Assembly (NCBI GenBank): GCA_046706945.1
Contig: JBJKOY010000122.1
Span: 1-8,139 of the forward strand
DNA length: 8,139 nt
Direction: 5' to 3'
Origin: FEN-1297 sp046706945
GTDB lineage: Bacteria > Bacteroidota > Ignavibacteria > Ignavibacteriales > Ignavibacteriaceae
Shown: positions 6,423 through 8,139 of the stretch, piece after piece
Layout: every line of letters begins with the position of its first letter
Position numbering within the stretch: position 1 is the first letter of the stretch
Notes under the pieces: generated by a model
Seen by the model: the letters and a program-made list of their open reading frames with translations, nothing else
What the model was told of the DNA's origin: nothing
Database searches by the model: none
Made by a program: the position numbers and the translations under genes

Positions 6423-6423
6423 A

Positions 6424-7248
6424 ATGGCAATTATTAAATTAAAACCGAATACACCCGGAACCAGATTCAAAAGCGTATCGTCTTTCGACGAAATTACGAA
6501 GATAAAACCCGAAAAATCTTTAACTGTCTCGCTGAATAAATCGGGCGGCAGAAATAATAAAGGAAGAGTTACTTCCAGGCATATAGGCGGCGGGCATAAA
6601 AGGAAATACAGAATCATAGATTTTAAGAGGGATAAATTCGGCGTACCGGCTAAAGTCTTTTCTATTGAATATGATCCCAACAGGACCTGCAGAATAGCCT
6701 TGCTGCATTATGCGGACGGAGATAAAAGATATATACTGGCTCCTGAAGGTTTGAAGGTAGGAGATAAGGTTCAGTCAGGTTCCGGCAGCGATATACTGGT
6801 GGGTAATTCGCTGCCTTTAAAAGAGTTGCCTCTGGGCAGCTTTGTTCATAACGTGGAATTGAAGCCCGGTAAAGGCGGGCAGCTGGGCAGGAGCGCAGGC
6901 TCTTCCCTTCAGGTTCTTGCAAAGGAAGGAGATTTTGCCCAGTTAAAAATGCCTTCCGGAGAAGTAAGGTTGGTCAGGTTGAATTGTCTGGCTACTTACG
7001 GCGTTGTAGGCAATGCCGAACAGGAGAACATAAGCTTCGGAAAAGCCGGCCGTTCCAGATGGAAAGGCGTCAGACCGCACGTAAGAGGCGTTGCGATGAA
7101 CCCGGTCGATCACCCGATGGGAGGCGGCGAAGGAAAAACATCCGGAGGCGGGCATCCCGTTTCACCCTGGGGCCAGAGAGCGAAAGGTTTGAAAACCAGG
7201 AAACATAAAAAAGAATCAAATAAATTTATCATTAAAAGACGGAAATAG
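6424..7248 (+). CDS. rplB: Large-subunit ribosomal protein L2
   Basis: L2 (uL2) is among the most conserved 50S proteins. It binds 23S rRNA, is needed for subunit joining, and supports the peptidyl-transferase centre. The 274 residues match the family's usual 273-277. Marks in order are GGRNNKGRVTSRHIGGGHKR (about 41-60), the RNA-binding core with YDPNRTCRIALLHYADG (about 83-99), LGRSAGSSLQV and the C-terminal VRGVAMNPVDHPMGGGEG. His230 in VDHP aligns with the functionally important E. coli His229. The residue two further on is Met where proteobacteria have His (DHPH); DHPM is characteristic of FCB-group proteins. The tail SPWGQRAKGLKTRKHKK is normal. The start has a weak AGGA 7 bases upstream. 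The gene follows a 48-base gap that holds a hairpin and a short repeat. Confidence 0.98.
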   Translation: MAIIKLKPNTPGTRFKSVSSFDEITKIKPEKSLTVSLNKSGGRNNKGRVTSRHIGGGHKRKYRIIDFKRDKFGVPAKVFSIEYDPNRTCRIALLHYADGDKRYILAPEGLKVGDKVQSGSGSDILVGNSLPLKELPLGSFVHNVELKPGKGGQLGRSAGSSLQVLAKEGDFAQLKMPSGEVRLVRLNCLATYGVVGNAEQENISFGKAGRSRWKGVRPHVRGVAMNPVDHPMGGGEGKTSGGGHPVSPWGQRAKGLKTRKHKKESNKFIIKRRK

Positions 7249-7260
7249 CAGAGAGTAATT

Positions 7261-7548
7261 ATGCCGAGATCGGTTAAAAAAGGGCCGTTTGTCGACCTTA
7301 AATTAGCTGCTAAAATAAGCCAGTTGAACAGCAGCAATCAGAAAAAAATAATAAAGACTTGGTCTAGAGCTTCTACAATTACCCCGGATTTTGTAGGCCA
7401 TACAATTGCCGTTCACAACGGAAATAAGATGATCCCGGTATATATTACCGAGAATATGGTGGGACACAAACTGGGTGAATTTGCCCCTACCAGAATTTTC
7501 AGAGGCCATCCGGGTACGAAAGCGGAAAAAGCCTCTAAAGCAAAATAA
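7261..7548 (+). CDS. rpsS: Small-subunit ribosomal protein S19
   Basis: S19 (uS19) lies in the 30S head, forms a complex with S13, and contacts A-site tRNA and an intersubunit bridge. It has 95 residues, within the usual 91-95. The N-terminus MPRSVKKGPFVDLKL is diagnostic. KTWSRASTITPDFVGHTIAVHNG (about 33-55) and the C-terminal MVGHKLGEFAPTRIFRGH are all conserved. The lysine-rich end (KAEKASKAK) is typical. It follows rplB by 12 bases. The ATG is preceded only by a weak GAGAG (7251-7255), so ribosomes may arrive from rplB. Confidence 0.98.
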   Translation: MPRSVKKGPFVDLKLAAKISQLNSSNQKKIIKTWSRASTITPDFVGHTIAVHNGNKMIPVYITENMVGHKLGEFAPTRIFRGHPGTKAEKASKAK

Positions 7549-7575
7549 ATTCGAATAAAAGGATTTTAAGATATA

Positions 7576-7920
7576 ATGGAAGCAAGAGCAGTACACAAAT
7601 ATATAGGTTCGTCGCCTAGAAAAATGCGTTTGGTTGTGGACTTAATAAGAGGCCTTTCGGTAGATAAGGCAATAGAAGTTTTGCACTTTTCAGCAAAGCA
7701 TGCCTCTAAAGACGCCGAAAAGGTAGTGCGGTCCGCTTTCGCGAACCTGGTCAACAGCGAAGAAACGTCTCGCGTCGAGCCGGACGAAGTGATAATTAAG
7801 GAAGCTTACGTTAACCAGGGACCGACGTTAAAAAGAATTTCTCCCGCTCCTATGGGACGGGCGTACAGAATCAGAAAAAGATCGTGTCATTTAACTATCA
7901 TAGTTGAAAAAAAGGCATAA
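7576..7920 (+). CDS. rplV: Large-subunit ribosomal protein L22
   Basis: L22 (uL22) contacts all six 23S rRNA domains, and its beta-hairpin lines the exit tunnel opposite L4. It has 114 residues, close to the 110 in E. coli. The N-terminal ARAVHKYIGSSPRKMRLVVDLIRG (about 3-26) is conserved. The tunnel hairpin runs from about 81 to 103, including GPTLKRISPAPMGRAYRI. The LKR triplet at 85-87 aligns with the E. coli MKR whose deletion gives erythromycin resistance; no deletion is seen. An AAAAGGA sits at 7557-7563, 12 bases before the ATG, somewhat far for a Shine-Dalgarno. It lies 27 bases after rpsS and 19 before rpsC. Confidence 0.98.
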   Translation: MEARAVHKYIGSSPRKMRLVVDLIRGLSVDKAIEVLHFSAKHASKDAEKVVRSAFANLVNSEETSRVEPDEVIIKEAYVNQGPTLKRISPAPMGRAYRIRKRSCHLTIIVEKKA

Positions 7921-7925
7921 ACTTT

Positions 7926-7931
7926 AGGAGG
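7926..7931 (+). promoter_or_regulatory. Ribosome binding site that sets the rpsC TTG start
   Basis: AGGAGG is a full consensus Shine-Dalgarno sequence, 8 bases before the TTG at 7940. No ATG or GTG lies at a usable distance in frame. The TTG gives MGQKTNPIGLRVG, the standard S3 N-terminus. Confidence 0.9.
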
Positions 7932-7939
7932 ATATTTTC

Positions 7940-8139
7940 TTGGGACAGAAAACAAACCCGATAGGATTAAGAGTTGGAATTATTAGAGGATGGGACTCTA
8001 ATTGGTACGAGAATAAAAGTTATTCTTCCAAGATTAAGGAAGACGATAGGCTGAGAGGATATATCAGGAACCGATTAAAGAAAGCAGGCATTTCGAGAAT
8101 TGTTATAGACAGAACTTCCAAGAATATTATTCTAACTAT
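7940..8139 (+). CDS. rpsC: Small-subunit ribosomal protein S3, N-terminal part (cut by window end)
   Basis: S3 (uS3) is a 30S head protein at the mRNA entry site. It has an N-terminal KH domain and, in E. coli, helicase activity together with S4 and S5. I translated this frame by hand from a TTG start. It gives 66 complete codons with no stop before the window ends, out of the roughly 210-230 residues usual for S3. The visible part contains MGQKTNPIGLRVGIIRGWDS, then NWYENKSY, and LRGYIRNRLKKAGISRIVIDR. This matches the family start well and resembles Bacteroidetes-Chlorobi versions (RGWDSNWYE). The start codon is unusual, but the AGGAGG upstream is the best in the window. The KH signature motif lies beyond the edge. 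Confidence 0.95.
   Translation, partial: MGQKTNPIGLRVGIIRGWDSNWYENKSYSSKIKEDDRLRGYIRNRLKKAGISRIVIDRTSKNIILT

Noticed and set aside
7572..7577. TATAAT overlapping the rplV start codon as a possible internal promoter
   Set aside because: No TTGACA-like -35 box lies about 17 bases upstream, and a start point here would fall inside rplV.
1..8139. An undescribed system, mobile element or CRISPR array
   Set aside because: All coding space is taken by well-known translation genes in standard order; no repeats array, transposase or foreign-looking gene is present.

Overview
This window is a bacterial ribosomal-protein and elongation-factor cluster: the classical str operon (rpsL, rpsG, fusA, tuf) running directly into the first eight genes of the S10 operon (rpsJ, rplC, rplD, rplW, rplB, rpsS, rplV and the start of rpsC). 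All twelve genes lie on the + strand, are intact except rpsC (cut by the window edge), and occupy nearly all of the sequence. There is no mobile element, CRISPR array, tRNA or rRNA, and no stretch over 300 bases without a gene.

Organism: base composition is moderate to slightly AT-rich. Several family-level sequence details point to the Fibrobacteres-Chlorobi-Bacteroidetes (FCB) group. Examples are DHPMGGGEG in L2, SIGASSFPSRVFKG in L3, KGLSAIRTFDSIDNAPEE in EF-Tu, VEDFNFEEPKTKEF in L4 and SNWYE near the S3 N-terminus. The sigma70-type promoter and the strong Shine-Dalgarno (SD) sequences on some genes fit Ignavibacteria/Chlorobi-like relatives better than Bacteroidetes proper. That placement is inferred from remembered family patterns, not from a search.

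Layout: 1-50 holds a rho-independent terminator that must end an upstream + strand transcript lying outside the window. 51-164 holds an AT-rich, UP-like tract, a strong promoter (TTGACA, 17 bp, TATATT) and a short leader. 165-4399 is the str part (S12, S7, EF-G, EF-Tu). 4400-4471 is the second-longest non-coding gap and contains a terminator-like hairpin before the S10 part. 4472-8139 is the S10 part (S10, L3, L4, L23, L2, S19, L22, S3). The 48-base rplW-rplB gap contains a bulged hairpin.

The products work together in translation. S12, S7, S10, S19 and S3 build the 30S subunit: S12 at the decoding centre; S7, S10, S19 and S3 in the head. L2, L3, L4, L22 and L23 build the 50S subunit around the peptidyl-transferase centre and exit tunnel. 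EF-Tu delivers aminoacyl-tRNA and EF-G drives translocation. One strong promoter followed by a leaky hairpin after tuf would set the ratio of elongation factors to ribosomal proteins.

I found no undescribed biological system. The points worth a second look are about regulation: the hairpin after tuf, the hairpin and direct repeat before rplB, the lack of room for an E. coli-type S7 regulatory site, and the pairing of non-ATG starts with strong SD sequences.
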